DNA of 64,000 nt from Pseudomonas helvetica (GTDB taxonomy: Bacteria > Pseudomonadota > Gammaproteobacteria > Pseudomonadales > Pseudomonadaceae), in contig NZ_CP150917.1 in NCBI RefSeq assembly GCF_039908645.1, forward strand, positions 836,001 to 900,000. The letters run 5' to 3'. This document shows positions 1 to 9,744 of the stretch, piece after piece. Made by a program: the position numbers and the translations under genes. The notes below the pieces were generated by a model. It did not search any database, was not told the origin of the DNA, and worked only from the letters and a program-made list of their open reading frames with translations. Position 1 is the first letter of the stretch. Each line of letters starts with the position of its first letter.

Positions 1-401
1 CGTCTGACTTCCTGTCGAGCATGATTCTGGCCAAGGGCCGTTACGCCATTCCGCGCCGAGACGGGCATATCCTGATCGGCAGTACGCTGGAACATGAAGG
101 GTTCGACAAGACACCGACCGAGTCCGCGCTGGAAAGCCTCAAGGCCTCGGCGGTCGAGCTGATTCCGGCGCTGGCCGAGGCCGAAGTGGTCGGGCATTGG
201 GCGGGGCTGCGGCCGGGTTCGCCGGAAGGGATTCCGTACATTGGCGCAGTGCCCGGATTTTCCGGGTTATGGCTCAATTGCGGGCATTACCGCAACGGGT
301 TGGTGCTGGCGCCGGCGTCGTGCCAGTTGTTTGCGGATGTAATGCTGGGGCGCGAACCGGTTATCGATCCGGCGCCTTATGCGCCGGCCGGGCGGATCTA
401 G
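1..401 (+). CDS. thiO: Glycine oxidase ThiO, C-terminal part (cut by window edge)
   Basis: This is the last ~133 codons of a FAD-dependent glycine oxidase, the enzyme that makes dehydroglycine for the thiazole ring of thiamine. The reading frame is open from base 3, so the gene begins before the window. Seen: the C-terminal FAD/substrate region with HWAGLRPGSPEG, the PYIGAVPGF turn and the GHYRNGLVLAPAS motif typical of ThiO/DAO-type oxidases, ending in DPAPYAPAGRI. The N-terminal Rossmann FAD fold lies outside. It converges on pilR with a 52-base gap, and thiO beside pilRS is a familiar Pseudomonas arrangement. Other DAO-family oxidases are possible in principle, but the closing motif and the neighbours favour ThiO. 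Confidence 0.88.
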   Translation, partial: SDFLSSMILAKGRYAIPRRDGHILIGSTLEHEGFDKTPTESALESLKASAVELIPALAEAEVVGHWAGLRPGSPEGIPYIGAVPGFSGLWLNCGHYRNGLVLAPASCQLFADVMLGREPVIDPAPYAPAGRI

Positions 402-453
402 TCCTTCAGGCAAAAGCACAGCCTGTGGCGAGGGTCGTCTATATAAAACGGCC

Positions 454-1800
454 TCAGTCCAGCCCCAGCTTTTTCAGTCGGTAACGCATTGACCGAAACG
501 ACAGGTTCAGCCGTTGGGCCGCCGCTGTGCGGTTCCAGCGGGTTTCTTCGAGCGCCTGGAGAATCAGTTTGCGTTCGACGTTCTCCAGATACTGCTCAAG
601 GTTGTCGATTTTCGTCAGGTCCGGCAATCCGGTGTCGGCGCTGCAATTGCCATCAGTCAGGCGCAGGTCGCTGGCTTCGATCTGCTTGTTTTCGCACAGG
701 GTGTACGCGCGTTCGAGCATGTTCTCCAACTCGCGGACGTTACCCGGAAAACGGTAGTGCTTGAGTGCATCGAGGGCTTGCGGCTGGAGATGGGCGGCCG
801 GCAAGCCGCTGACTGCCGCGAGACGCTTGAGTACATGACTGGCCAGCAGCTCGATGTCGTCACGGCGCTCGCGTAGCGGCGGGACGCGCAACTCGATGAC
901 ATTCAGCCGATAGTACAAATCCTGCCGAAAGCGCCCAGCGGCCACTTCGGCGTCCAGATCCCTGTGGGTCGCACAGAGTATTCGCACATTAATGATGGCT
1001 TCCTGCTGTCCGCCGATGCTGCGTACCGCCTTCTCCTGAATCGCGCGCAGCAACTTGACCTGCATCGCCAGCGGCAAGTCGGCCACTTCATCGAGAAACA
1101 ACGTCCCACCGTTAGCCGCCTGGAACAGCCCGGGTTTGTCTTCGATGGCGCCGCTGAAACTGCCTTTGCGATGACCGAAAAACTCGCTTTCCATCAATTC
1201 GGACGGAATTGCCCCGCAGTTGACCGGCACAAATGGCTGGCCGCTGCGTGGACCTTGTTCATGAATCAGTCGGGCGACCAGCTCCTTTCCACTGCCGGAT
1301 TCGCCGCTGATGTACACCGGTGCCTGGCTGCGCGCCAGTTTGTCAATTTGTGTGCGCAGGTTGCGCATGGGCACTGAGTCGCCGAGCAGCCGGCGATCGA
1401 TGGCACTGGCAGCGTCGCCCGCGACCGGCAAGCGCAGGGCGCTGACCACCAGCTCGCGCAGTCGGGTGAGGTTCACCGGTTTGGTCAGGAAGTCGAAGGC
1501 ACCGGCTTTCAGCGCGTTGATGGCGGTATCAAGGCTGCCATAAGCGGTGATCATCGCCACAGGCACGTAGGGATGGGTCAGCTGAATGTGCTGCACCAGC
1601 TCCAGGCCGGTACCGTCGGGCAACCGCATATCGGTCAGGCACAGGTCGAACCGCTCCTGGGCCAGCAACGACCGCGCTTCGCCGACATTACGCGCGCTCA
1701 GCGTATCGAGTTTCATTCGGCCGAGGGTGATTTCCAGAAGTTCGCGAATATCCGGTTCGTCATCGACGATCAGGACTTTTTGCCGTGGGCTTGTCTTCAA
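454..1800 (-). CDS. pilR: Sigma-54 response regulator PilR
   Basis: NtrC-type activator that switches on the pilin gene pilA from a sigma-54 promoter. Seen: receiver domain (residues ~7-120) with acidic pair D13/D14, phospho-acceptor D57 in LTDMRLPDG and the FLTKP lysine; AAA+ domain with Walker A GESGSGKE; C-terminal Fis-type helix-turn-helix ending SMRYRLKKLGLD. The sigma-54 contact loop reads GSFSGA instead of the usual GAFTGA. I chose the TTG at 1800, which overlaps the pilS stop as TTGA and gives 448 residues, the family length. The longer ATG frame at 1890 would add a non-conserved arginine-rich stretch inside pilS. Translational coupling to pilS is likely. A matching pilA promoter lies at 23372. 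Confidence 0.93.
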   Translation of the reverse strand: MKTSPRQKVLIVDDEPDIRELLEITLGRMKLDTLSARNVGEARSLLAQERFDLCLTDMRLPDGTGLELVQHIQLTHPYVPVAMITAYGSLDTAINALKAGAFDFLTKPVNLTRLRELVVSALRLPVAGDAASAIDRRLLGDSVPMRNLRTQIDKLARSQAPVYISGESGSGKELVARLIHEQGPRSGQPFVPVNCGAIPSELMESEFFGHRKGSFSGAIEDKPGLFQAANGGTLFLDEVADLPLAMQVKLLRAIQEKAVRSIGGQQEAIINVRILCATHRDLDAEVAAGRFRQDLYYRLNVIELRVPPLRERRDDIELLASHVLKRLAAVSGLPAAHLQPQALDALKHYRFPGNVRELENMLERAYTLCENKQIEASDLRLTDGNCSADTGLPDLTKIDNLEQYLENVERKLILQALEETRWNRTAAAQRLNLSFRSMRYRLKKLGLD

Positions 1801-3386
1801 CTTTGTTTCCGTCCGTGAGCAAAGGTGATGCGAAAGCAGGCGCCGCCTTGGCGTGGTTTGAAGTCTAGGCGGGCCTGGTTGCTTTCGCACAGCTCACGGG
1901 ACAGATAGAGACCCAGGCCAGTACCCTGGCTACTGGTGGTGAAGAACGGTTCGAACAAATGCGCTTGCTGCTCCGCTGAAACGCCGGGGCCATTGTCCAG
2001 CACATCCAGGGTTGGAAGCTGACTGTCGGGGTCGATAAACAGCGTGAGCCAGACTTCGGCCTGTTCATGCGCAAGGGCGCTGTGGCGCCAGGCATTGCGC
2101 AACAGGTTATCGAGCACCTGAGTCAGTTGGTCTGGGTCTATCAAGGTGGTGAAGGGGCCTGGACCGGCGTTCAGATGAATCTGTTGGCGATCCGTTGCTC
2201 CTTCGCGCACCGTGCACACGAACTGCTCCAGCCACTGCTTCAAGTCGAGCCGTTGCGGTACGACTTGCTGGCGCCGTGAAAGCTGCAGGACGTTTTCTAT
2301 CACTCGGTTCATGCGTTGAGAATGGTCCTGAATAATCTGCGTCAGACGCCGGTCGGCGCCGATCAGTTCCTCAGACTCGTTCAGCAACTGCGCCGCGTGG
2401 CTGATGGCACCCAATGGGTTGCGAATTTCATGGGCAATGCCTGCGGTCAGCCGCCCCAATGCTGCAAGCTTGAGTTGCTGGGCTTGTTGCGCGACCTGGG
2501 CAAGGTCTTCGAGAAATACCAGGGTCTGGCGTTGTTCGTTCAGGCCCAGCGCGATGAAGCTCGGTTGCAGTTCCAGGCCAGTGCGGGCGACTTTCAGGCT
2601 TTGTGGGCGCAAGGTCGGGTTGTTGAGCCAGAGTTGCAGGCGCTCGACCAAGGCTGTCGAATAATCGTCGATGAGTTGGCCGTCGAGGTGTGTCTGGCCA
2701 AACAGACTCAAGGCGCTGTGATTGGCCAACTGAACCCGGCGCTCACTGTCGAGTACCAGGATGCCGGTGCGCATGCGTTGCAGGATCAGCGCATTGAGCG
2801 CTTCCAGGCTGACCACTTCGCTGGCGCGCTGCTGGGCCAGACTCTCGCTGACCTCCAGTTGTCGGGTCAGGCCTTGCACCAGCAAGGCTGCGGCAAAGCA
2901 CAGGGCGCCCAGGGTGCCGGCTTGCAAGTAGTGATTGGCGCCAGTCGGGTGGCTGCCGCTCAGGGAGAAAGTCAGGGAAATGATACCGATGGCGGCGACT
3001 GCCGCGAGCAGCAGGCCGATGCGCCGGCGCAGCAGTGTATTGCCGATCGCCACGGACACGATCAGCAGATTGCCGATGGCGCTGGGGACGCCACCTGCGG
3101 CATAGAACAGCGCTGATAACAGCAGGATATCAACCAGCGTGAGGCCGAAGATCTGTGCGGGTTGTCTGGGGTTTCCCGCAAATACCACCAGCAGGATATT
3201 CAGAATCAGGTACAACCAACTGCCATTGCGCAGCAGGTCGTCGTTGGTGAACTCCAGCAACTGGTTGTCCATGTTGCTGGAGATCAACAGCACCAGTAGG
3301 AGGCCGATGCTTAAACGGTAGAGATGATAGAGGCGCAGCAGTCGCTGGGCCTGTTTGTCGCCAGGGCTCGAGATCTCAGCGATCAC
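1797..3386 (-). CDS. pilS: Membrane sensor histidine kinase PilS
   Basis: Sensor kinase for PilR. Seen in the 529 residues: about six hydrophobic segments in the first ~180 residues, a PAS-like linker (about 200-300), then the phosphorylation site IAHEIRNPLGAISHAA (about 320), an asparagine box NLLRNAWRH and ATP-binding G boxes LDNGPGVS and GTGLGLYLS. Family: the multi-pass N-terminal module of PilS interacts with pilin in the inner membrane in P. aeruginosa, giving feedback on pilA transcription. Its start overlaps the end of the small upstream gene by 11 bases and its stop overlaps pilR, so the three genes probably share one transcript. Confidence 0.94.
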   Translation of the reverse strand: MIAEISSPGDKQAQRLLRLYHLYRLSIGLLLVLLISSNMDNQLLEFTNDDLLRNGSWLYLILNILLVVFAGNPRQPAQIFGLTLVDILLLSALFYAAGGVPSAIGNLLIVSVAIGNTLLRRRIGLLLAAVAAIGIISLTFSLSGSHPTGANHYLQAGTLGALCFAAALLVQGLTRQLEVSESLAQQRASEVVSLEALNALILQRMRTGILVLDSERRVQLANHSALSLFGQTHLDGQLIDDYSTALVERLQLWLNNPTLRPQSLKVARTGLELQPSFIALGLNEQRQTLVFLEDLAQVAQQAQQLKLAALGRLTAGIAHEIRNPLGAISHAAQLLNESEELIGADRRLTQIIQDHSQRMNRVIENVLQLSRRQQVVPQRLDLKQWLEQFVCTVREGATDRQQIHLNAGPGPFTTLIDPDQLTQVLDNLLRNAWRHSALAHEQAEVWLTLFIDPDSQLPTLDVLDNGPGVSAEQQAHLFEPFFTTSSQGTGLGLYLSRELCESNQARLDFKPRQGGACFRITFAHGRKQS

Positions 3387-3609
3387 GTGAACTCGGGCCT
3401 TGCTCGAGGTGAGCCTGGCTGCAATACCACTGTTGTTGAAGGCTCAGCGCGCGGTCGCGTGGCAGGTGTACGCCGCAATGGGCGCAGCGAACCATGGGCG
3501 GTGCATCGAGTTCGCTGGACGTATGGGAGGTTTCGTCTGGGCGCTTGAACTTGCGCCAGAACCATACTGCTGCAGCAATCAGGGCAATCCAGAACAGTAA
3601 ACGAAGCAT
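3376..3609 (-). CDS. Small membrane-anchored zinc-ribbon-like protein (PP0621-like)
   Basis: A 77-residue protein with one N-terminal membrane helix (about residues 3-18, LLFWIALIAAAVWFW) followed by a basic stretch and a short cysteine region, CAHCGVHLPRDRA and then WYCSQAH. This C-x2-C plus C/H pattern could bind a metal, but the fold is only inferred. It resembles the small uncharacterised PP0621-type proteins that pseudomonads keep in front of pilS. It overlaps pilS by 11 bases and is probably co-transcribed and translationally coupled with it, which hints at a link to pilus regulation. Function unknown. Confidence 0.75.
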   Translation of the reverse strand: MLRLLFWIALIAAAVWFWRKFKRPDETSHTSSELDAPPMVRCAHCGVHLPRDRALSLQQQWYCSQAHLEQGPSSRDR

Positions 3610-3688
3610 GATGAACCGCTTTGCAATGAATAATCCGGCAGTTTAGCCAAGGACTGGAGAAGCGCACAGCGCAATAAAACGCGGGCAT

Positions 3689-3719
3689 AAAAAAGGGAGA
3701 CTCGAAAGTCTCCCTTTTT
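3689..3719. terminator. Bidirectional intrinsic terminator
   Basis: An A-tract, a GC-containing stem (AAGGGAGACT paired with AGTCTCCCTT, loop CGAA) and a T-tract form a symmetric hairpin. It lies just downstream of bamD on the minus strand, so it most likely ends the bamD transcript. Confidence 0.85.
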
Positions 3720-3733
3720 GGTGCCCCAAGGTG

Positions 3734-4750
3734 TCAGTCGAACACACCGAAGGTCAGGCGGCTGAACCATGAGCGGTCGCTGCTTTTGCCTTCGGCCTCG
3801 TGCGGCTGTTCTTCAACCGCATCGCCTTCTTTAGGCTTGAGCTCGGCAGGGATCGCGTCCTTGGCATCCTGGAACTGCTTCATCACGTCCTGGTTGGCGC
3901 GGGTTTCGCCCGGCGGCAGCGGTGGGCGGGACTCGATCAGGCCCAGAGTGGCCTTGCTCAGCCACGAACGGTTGTCGGCTTCGGCAACGCGTGGTACGAA
4001 CTGACCGTCGACCAGGGTCGGGTGGTTCGGGTAGTTGAGCTTCAGGGTTTCGAGGCTGGTGTTGGCCAGTTCGTCCAGGTGCAGGCGCTGGTAGGACTCG
4101 ACCATCACCGCCAGGCCGTCACCGACCGAAGGGGTTTCCTGGAAGTTTTCCACTACATAACGACCACGGTTGGCCGCTGCAACGTACGCCTGACGGGTCA
4201 GGTAGTAGTCGGCTACGTGAATTTCGTAGGACGCCAGCAGGTTGCGCAGATAAATCATGCGCTGCTTGGCGTCTGGCGCGTAGCGGCTGTTCGGGTAACG
4301 GCTGGTGAGCTGGGCGAACTCGTTGTAGGAGTCACGTGCGGCGCCCGGGTCACGCTTGGTCATGTCCAGCGGCAGGAAGCGCGCCAGCAGGCCGACGTCC
4401 TGGTCAAAGGAGGTCAGGCCCTTGAGGTAGTACGCATAGTCGACGTTCGGGTGCTGCGGGTGCAGGCGGATAAAACGCTCGGCGGCAGACTTGGCAGCCT
4501 CCGGCTCGGCGTTCTTGTAGTTCGCATAAATCAGTTCGAGTTGAGCCTGATCAGCATAGCGGCCGAACGGATAACGCGATTCCAGAGCCTTCAGCTTGGC
4601 GGTGGCGCTGGTATAGCTATTGTTATCCAGATCGTGCTGGGCCTGCTGGTACAGCTCGACCTCGCTCAGGTTTTCGTCGACGACTTCCTTCGATGAGCAA
4701 GCAGCGGTCAATGCGAGGATGGCGATCAGCAGCAGGTGTTTCACTTGCAT
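3734..4750 (-). CDS. bamD: Outer-membrane assembly lipoprotein BamD
   Basis: Essential lipoprotein of the BAM complex, which inserts beta-barrel proteins in the outer membrane. Seen: signal peptide [18 protein letters not shown] with a lipobox (LTAAC), then TPR-like repeats ([57 protein letters not shown]) that are characteristic of BamD/ComL. The start is set at the ATG at 4750, directly before the signal peptide, giving 338 residues; the open frame runs 35 codons further upstream but that part carries no signal sequence. It is divergent from rluD, with about 150 bases between them for both promoters, an arrangement common in gammaproteobacteria. Confidence 0.95.
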   Translation of the reverse strand: MQVKHLLLIAILALTAACSSKEVVDENLSEVELYQQAQHDLDNNSYTSATAKLKALESRYPFGRYADQAQLELIYANYKNAEPEAAKSAAERFIRLHPQHPNVDYAYYLKGLTSFDQDVGLLARFLPLDMTKRDPGAARDSYNEFAQLTSRYPNSRYAPDAKQRMIYLRNLLASYEIHVADYYLTRQAYVAAANRGRYVVENFQETPSVGDGLAVMVESYQRLHLDELANTSLETLKLNYPNHPTLVDGQFVPRVAEADNRSWLSKATLGLIESRPPLPPGETRANQDVMKQFQDAKDAIPAELKPKEGDAVEEQPHEAEGKSSDRSWFSRLTFGVFD

Positions 4751-4902
4751 GGCGGCTTGCGTCCCTATGACGGCCGCTGTCTTGGGCGGGGCCGTCCTGT
4801 TATGATGAGTGCCCCGTTGAAAAGCCTCGGGGCAAAAGACGCCGTATTTAACCACAAGCGCGCAGCCGAAACCAAAGGCTGTAGCCGACGCCTAGTCTGA
4901 GC

Positions 4903-5865
4903 ATGTCCGATAAAATTGAACTTCGCGCAGAGGTGCCGTCCGAACTGGGCGGCCAACGCCTCGATCAAGTCGCCGCACAATTATTCGCTGAGCACTCGCG
5001 CTCGCGCCTTTCCGCCTGGATCAAAGACGGCCGCCTGACTGTGGATGGAGCGGTTATCCGCCCGCGAGACATCGTCCACGGCGGCGCCATTCTTGAACTC
5101 ACTGCCGAGCAGGAAGCTCAGGGCGAATGGATCGCTCAAGACATCGAGCTGGACATCGTCTATGAAGATGACGACATCCTGGTGATCAACAAGCCTGCGG
5201 GCCTGGTGGTGCATCCTGCCGCCGGTCACGCCGACGGCACCTTGCTCAACGCCTTGCTGCACCACGTGCCGGACATCATCAATGTGCCGCGCGCCGGTAT
5301 CGTGCACCGTCTGGACAAGGACACCACCGGTCTGATGGTGGTGGCCAAGACCATTCAGGCGCAGACGCAGCTGGTTACGCAGTTGCAGAGCCGCAGCGTC
5401 AGCCGGATCTACGAATGCATCGTGATCGGCGTGGTCACTGCCGGCGGCAAGATCAACGCGCCGATCGGTCGTCACGGCCAGCAACGCCAGCGCATGGCGG
5501 TGATGGAAGGTGGCAAGCAGGCGGTCAGTCATTACCGCGTGCTCGAGCGTTTCCGCTCCCACACTCACGTGCGGGTCAAGCTGGAAACCGGTCGTACGCA
5601 CCAGATTCGCGTGCACATGGCCCACATCAACTTCCCGTTGGTCGGAGATCCTGCCTACGGCGGTCGCTTCCGTATTCCGCCGGCAGCCAGTGTGACCATG
5701 GTTGAATCGCTGAAACATTTCCCGCGTCAGGCGCTGCATGCGCGTTTCCTGGAACTGGATCATCCGACCACCGGTAAGCGCATGAGCTGGGAGTCGCCAT
5801 TGCCGGACGATTTCGTCTGGTTGCTGTCGCTGCTCAAGCAAGACCGTGAGGCGTTCATCGGATGA
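4903..5865 (+). CDS. rluD: 23S rRNA pseudouridine synthase RluD
   Basis: Makes the conserved pseudouridines in helix 69 of 23S rRNA (1911, 1915, 1917 by E. coli numbering). Seen in 320 residues: an N-terminal S4 RNA-binding domain (about residues 17-80, QRLDQVAAQLF...SRLSAWIKDGRLTVDG), then the catalytic domain with NKPAGLVVHPAAGH and the active-site aspartate in HRLDKDTTGLMVVAK, and the late motif LETGRTHQIRVH. The length and S4 domain fit RluD rather than the shorter RluA. Its stop overlaps the pgeF start by four bases (ATGA), so the two are translated in series. Confidence 0.95.
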   Translation: MSDKIELRAEVPSELGGQRLDQVAAQLFAEHSRSRLSAWIKDGRLTVDGAVIRPRDIVHGGAILELTAEQEAQGEWIAQDIELDIVYEDDDILVINKPAGLVVHPAAGHADGTLLNALLHHVPDIINVPRAGIVHRLDKDTTGLMVVAKTIQAQTQLVTQLQSRSVSRIYECIVIGVVTAGGKINAPIGRHGQQRQRMAVMEGGKQAVSHYRVLERFRSHTHVRVKLETGRTHQIRVHMAHINFPLVGDPAYGGRFRIPPAASVTMVESLKHFPRQALHARFLELDHPTTGKRMSWESPLPDDFVWLLSLLKQDREAFIG

Positions 5866-6587
5866 ATGACTGGCTGATTCCTGACTGGCCCGCGCCGGCC
5901 GGGGTAAAAGCCTGCGTCACCACCCGGGCGGGCGGCGTCAGTCTGGCGCCGTTCGACAGCCTCAATCTGGGCGATCACGTCGACGACAACCCTGAAGCGG
6001 TTGCCGAGAACCGCCGTCGCCTCACCGATCATTTCTCTATTCAACCGGCCTGGTTGCAACAGGTTCACGGGGTTACCGTGGCCTATGCCGACCCGACTGC
6101 AGTGGCGACGGCCGATGCCAGCTGGACGGCCACGCCGGGCATCGCCTGTACGGCAATGACGGCGGACTGCCTGCCAGCGTTGTTCTGTGATCGCGCTGGC
6201 ACCCGTGTCGCTGCCGCTCACGCCGGTTGGCGCGGTCTGGCGGCGGGTGTGCTGGAGGCCACCGTCGAAAGCCTGGCCGTAGACCCTGCCGAGGTGCTGG
6301 TCTGGCTCGGCCCGGCCATTGGTCCGAAAGCGTTCGAAGTCGGCCCGGAAGTTCGCGAAGCCTTTGTCCGGCAACTCGCGGAAACCGATCAGGCCTTCGT
6401 CCCGAGCCATAACGCCGGCAAGTTCATGGCCGACATCTATACGCTGGCGCGCCTGCGCCTGGCAGCCTGCGGTGTTACTGCTGTTTACGGTGGCGGCTTC
6501 TGCACCGTGACCGATCCACGCTTCTTCTCTTACCGCCGCAGTCCGCGCACCGGTCGGTTTGCTTCCCTGGTCTGGCTCGAACGCTAG
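5862..6587 (+). CDS. pgeF: Peptidoglycan editing factor PgeF (YfiH/laccase-domain family)
   Basis: A 241-residue protein of the Cu-oxidase_4 (DUF152) family. Family: the E. coli homologue prevents or removes L-Ser wrongly built into muropeptides; other members were described as polyphenol oxidases or purine nucleoside phosphorylases. Seen: the metal-site motifs QQVHG, TADCLP and AAHAGWRGLAAGV, and the C-terminal FSYRRSPRTGRFASLVWL. It begins inside the rluD stop (ATGA overlap), so translation is coupled. The rluD-pgeF-clpB order is conserved in pseudomonads. Confidence 0.9.
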   Translation: MNDWLIPDWPAPAGVKACVTTRAGGVSLAPFDSLNLGDHVDDNPEAVAENRRRLTDHFSIQPAWLQQVHGVTVAYADPTAVATADASWTATPGIACTAMTADCLPALFCDRAGTRVAAAHAGWRGLAAGVLEATVESLAVDPAEVLVWLGPAIGPKAFEVGPEVREAFVRQLAETDQAFVPSHNAGKFMADIYTLARLRLAACGVTAVYGGGFCTVTDPRFFSYRRSPRTGRFASLVWLER

Positions 6588-6617
6588 ACTTATCTGATCT
6601 GCGTCAATCAAACGCTG

Positions 6618-6646
6618 CTTGAATCTTCCAGAATTGACCGCATCTA
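6618..6646 (+). promoter_or_regulatory. Heat-shock (sigma-32) promoter of clpB
   Basis: CTTGAA at 6618-6623 and CCGCATCTA at 6638-6646 are close to the sigma-32 consensus CTTGAAA-N11-16-CCCCATNTA, with 13-14 bases between them. The site sits about 70 bases before the clpB start. This fits the known heat-shock control of clpB. Confidence 0.8.
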
Positions 6647-6716
6647 GTGGGGTATCTGGCAGGTTTCTCTATTTAGGTGTGTCCATCGCTCCGGCCTGCT
6701 CAAAGGAAGGTGACCA

Positions 6717-9281
6717 ATGCGTATAGACCGTTTAACCAGTAAGTTGCAGTTAGCCTTGTCCGACGCCCAATCCCTGGCTGTCGGCCTCGACCATCCGGGT
6801 ATTGAACCTGCGCACCTGATGCAAGCGCTGCTGGAGCAGCAGGGCGGCTCGATCAAGCCGTTGCTGATGCAAGTCGGTTTTGACATCAACAGCCTGCGCA
6901 AAGAGTTGAGCAAAGAGCTCGACCGTCTGCCAAAAATCCAGAATCCCACCGGCGACGTGAACATGTCGCAGGACTTGGCGCGTCTGCTCAATCAGGCCGA
7001 TCGCCTGGCCCAGCAGAAGGGTGACCAGTTCATCTCCAGCGAGCTGGTACTGCTCGCTGCCATGGACGAGAACAGCAAGCTCGGCAAGTTGCTGCTCGGT
7101 CAGGGCGTGAGCAAGAAAGCCCTGGAAAACGCGATCAACAACCTGCGTGGCGGCGAAGCGGTGAATGACGCCAACGTCGAGGAATCGCGTCAGGCGCTGG
7201 ACAAATACACCATTGACCTGACCAAGCGTGCCGAAGAAGGCAAGCTCGACCCGGTGATCGGCCGTGACGACGAGATTCGCCGGACCATCCAGGTCCTGCA
7301 GCGCCGCACCAAGAACAACCCGGTGCTGATCGGCGAGCCTGGCGTGGGTAAAACCGCCATCGCCGAAGGCCTGGCCCAACGCATCATCAACGGCGAAGTG
7401 CCGGATGGCCTGAAAAGCAAACGCTTGCTGTCGCTGGACATGGGCGCGCTGATTGCCGGTGCCAAGTACCGTGGCGAGTTCGAAGAGCGCCTGAAATCCC
7501 TGCTTAACGAGCTGTCGAAGCAGGAAGGCCAGATCATCCTGTTCATCGACGAACTGCACACCATGGTCGGCGCCGGTAAAGCCGAAGGCTCGATGGACGC
7601 CGGCAACATGCTCAAACCGGCCCTGGCCCGTGGCGAGCTGCATTGCGTCGGCGCGACCACGCTCAACGAGTATCGCCAATATATCGAGAAGGACGCGGCC
7701 CTTGAGCGGCGCTTCCAGAAGGTCCTGGTGGACGAGCCGAGCGAAGAAGACACCATCGCGATCCTGCGTGGCCTGAAAGAGCGCTACGAGGTTCACCACA
7801 AGGTGGCGATCACCGACGGCGCGATTATTGCGGCGGCCAAGTTGAGCCATCGCTACATTACCGACCGTCAGTTGCCGGACAAGGCTATCGACCTGATCGA
7901 CGAAGCGGCCAGCCGCATTCGCATGGAGATCGACTCCAAGCCGGAAGTGCTGGATCGTCTGGAGCGGCGTTTGATTCAACTGAAGGTTGAATCCCAGGCG
8001 CTGAAGAAAGAAAGCGACGAAGCGGCGAAGAAGCGTCTTGAAAAGCTTCAGGAAGAAATCGTTCGTCACGAGCGCGAGTACTCGGACCTCGAAGAAATCT
8101 GGAATTCGGAAAAAGCCGAAGTGCAGGGTTCTGCGCAGATCCAGCAGAAAATCGAACAATCCCGCCAGGAACTGGAAGCTGCCCGCCGCAAAGGCGACCT
8201 TAACCGCATGGCCGAATTGCAGTACGGGGTGATCCCGGACCTGGAACGCAGCCTGCAAATGGTCGACCAGCACGGCAAGAGCGAAAACCAGTTGCTGCGC
8301 AGCAAGGTGACTGAAGAAGAGATCGCCGAAGTCGTGTCGAAATGGACCGGTATTCCGGTGTCGAAAATGCTCGAAGGCGAGCGCGACAAACTGCTGAAGA
8401 TGGAAAGCCTGCTGCACCAACGCGTGATCGGCCAGAACGAAGCCGTGGTGGCGGTGGCCAACGCCGTGCGCCGTTCGCGTGCCGGGTTGTCCGACCCGAA
8501 TCGCCCAAGCGGTTCGTTCATGTTCCTCGGCCCGACCGGTGTCGGTAAAACCGAGTTGTGCAAAGCCTTGGCCGAATTCCTCTTTGATACCGAAGAGGCG
8601 ATGGTTCGGATCGATATGTCCGAGTTCATGGAGAAACATTCCGTGGCGCGGCTGATCGGGGCACCACCGGGCTACGTGGGCTACGAGGAGGGCGGTTACC
8701 TGACCGAGGCGGTGCGTCGCAAGCCGTATTCGGTGATCCTCCTGGACGAGGTCGAGAAGGCCCACCCGGACGTGTTCAACGTGTTGCTGCAAGTGCTGGA
8801 AGATGGCCGTCTGACCGACAGCCATGGGCGTACCGTGGATTTCCGCAATACGGTGATCGTCATGACCTCCAACCTGGGCTCGGTGCAGATCCAGGAACTG
8901 GTCGGTGATCGTGAAGCGCAGCGTGCAGCGGTGATGGATGCAGTGTCGACGCATTTCCGTCCGGAGTTCATCAACCGGATCGACGAAGTGGTGATCTTCG
9001 AGCCATTGGCACGGGATCAGATTGCCGGCATTACCGAGATCCAGTTGGGTCGCCTGCGCAGCCGTCTGGCCGAGCGCGAGCTGAAACTGACGCTGAGCAG
9101 CGAGGCACTGGATAAGTTGATTGCGGTGGGTTACGACCCGGTTTATGGCGCACGGCCGCTCAAACGAGCGATCCAGCGCTGGATCGAAAACCCGCTGGCA
9201 CAGCTGATTCTGGCCGGCAGCTTCCTGCCGGGCACCACTGTGACGGCCACTGTGGCGAACGACGAAATCGTTTTCAACTGA
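6717..9281 (+). CDS. clpB: ATP-dependent disaggregase ClpB
   Basis: Hexameric AAA+ chaperone that, with DnaK, pulls proteins out of aggregates in the cytoplasm. Seen in 854 residues: N-terminal Clp repeat domain (1-145), first AAA module with Walker A GEPGVGKT and [10 protein letters not shown], the coiled-coil M domain (about 400-525, rich in K/E/Q), a second AAA module with GPTGVGKT and the pore loop GYVGYEEGG, and the C-terminal substrate domain. The M domain and the absence of a ClpP-binding tripeptide distinguish it from ClpA/ClpC. A ribosome-binding site GGAAGGTG lies just before the ATG. Preceded by a sigma-32 promoter and followed by a strong terminator, so it is a single-gene unit. 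Confidence 0.97.
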   Translation: MRIDRLTSKLQLALSDAQSLAVGLDHPGIEPAHLMQALLEQQGGSIKPLLMQVGFDINSLRKELSKELDRLPKIQNPTGDVNMSQDLARLLNQADRLAQQKGDQFISSELVLLAAMDENSKLGKLLLGQGVSKKALENAINNLRGGEAVNDANVEESRQALDKYTIDLTKRAEEGKLDPVIGRDDEIRRTIQVLQRRTKNNPVLIGEPGVGKTAIAEGLAQRIINGEVPDGLKSKRLLSLDMGALIAGAKYRGEFEERLKSLLNELSKQEGQIILFIDELHTMVGAGKAEGSMDAGNMLKPALARGELHCVGATTLNEYRQYIEKDAALERRFQKVLVDEPSEEDTIAILRGLKERYEVHHKVAITDGAIIAAAKLSHRYITDRQLPDKAIDLIDEAASRIRMEIDSKPEVLDRLERRLIQLKVESQALKKESDEAAKKRLEKLQEEIVRHEREYSDLEEIWNSEKAEVQGSAQIQQKIEQSRQELEAARRKGDLNRMAELQYGVIPDLERSLQMVDQHGKSENQLLRSKVTEEEIAEVVSKWTGIPVSKMLEGERDKLLKMESLLHQRVIGQNEAVVAVANAVRRSRAGLSDPNRPSGSFMFLGPTGVGKTELCKALAEFLFDTEEAMVRIDMSEFMEKHSVARLIGAPPGYVGYEEGGYLTEAVRRKPYSVILLDEVEKAHPDVFNVLLQVLEDGRLTDSHGRTVDFRNTVIVMTSNLGSVQIQELVGDREAQRAAVMDAVSTHFRPEFINRIDEVVIFEPLARDQIAGITEIQLGRLRSRLAERELKLTLSSEALDKLIAVGYDPVYGARPLKRAIQRWIENPLAQLILAGSFLPGTTVTATVANDEIVFN

Positions 9282-9305
9282 CCGTTCGCTGCACGGTAAT
9301 GAAGG

Positions 9306-9333
9306 AGGCCCCGCATCGCGGGGCCTTTTTTTT
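9306..9333 (+). terminator. Intrinsic terminator of clpB
   Basis: Hairpin AGGCCCCGC-ATC-GCGGGGCCT followed by eight T residues, 25 bases after the clpB stop. Confidence 0.95.
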
Positions 9334-9464
9334 CTTAGGGTGTTGAACTGTAAGGAAAAGGCTTGTAAAGTGCGCCCCGCAGTAAGTCACCCCAGCGGTT
9401 TCTTCTCCCCAAGGAGAAATCTGAAATAAGTTGCAAATCATTGTCTTGAAAGCAATTTAGGGGG

Positions 9465-9500
9465 TTGACAGAGGTGCTTAAGATTGTAAAATAGCGCGCC
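9465..9500 (+). promoter_or_regulatory. Promoter of the tRNA cluster
   Basis: TTGACA at 9465-9470 and TAAAAT at 9487-9492, 16 bases apart, followed by a GC-rich discriminator (AGCGCGCC). Strong boxes plus a GC-rich discriminator are typical of stable-RNA promoters under stringent control (ppGpp/DksA; dksA itself is at 44916). The first tRNA starts about 78 bases downstream, leaving a 5' leader for processing. Confidence 0.8.
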
Positions 9501-9577
9501 TCAGACACACGAACGCAGCGATGCGAACGGGTCGAAGAGGTGAGGCAAGCTTCACAGTTGTAATTGAAATATGTAGT

Positions 9578-9653
9578 TCCGTGATAGCTCAGTCGGTAGA
9601 GCAAATGACTGTTAATCATTGGGTCCCAGGTTCGAGTCCTGGTCACGGAGCCA
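9578..9653 (+). tRNA. tRNA-Asn (GTT)
   Basis: A 76-base cloverleaf beginning TCCGTGATAGCTC and ending CACGGAGCCA, so CCA is encoded. D-arm AGCTCAGTCGGTAGAGC, T-arm GGTTCGAGTCC, anticodon GTT at 9611-9613. First member of the cluster behind the 9465 promoter. Confidence 0.97.
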
Positions 9654-9662
9654 ATTTCAAAC

Positions 9663-9739
9663 CGGGGTATAGCGCAGTCCGGTAGCGCGCCTGCTTTGGG
9701 AGCAGGATGTCAGGAGTTCGAATCCCCTTACCCCGACCA
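9663..9739 (+). tRNA. tRNA-Pro (TGG), copy 1
   Basis: A 77-base cloverleaf from CGGGGTATAGCGCAG to ACCCCGACCA with encoded CCA; anticodon TGG at 9697-9699 in the loop TTTGGGA. Sequence is identical to the second copy at 9919. Confidence 0.97.
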
Positions 9740-9744
9740 TTTTT

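Noticed and set aside
6750..8954. 734-codon open frame on the minus strand
   Set aside because: It lies wholly antisense to clpB, is rich in His/Gln/Arg with no known domain, and is the usual mirror frame of a GC-rich gene.
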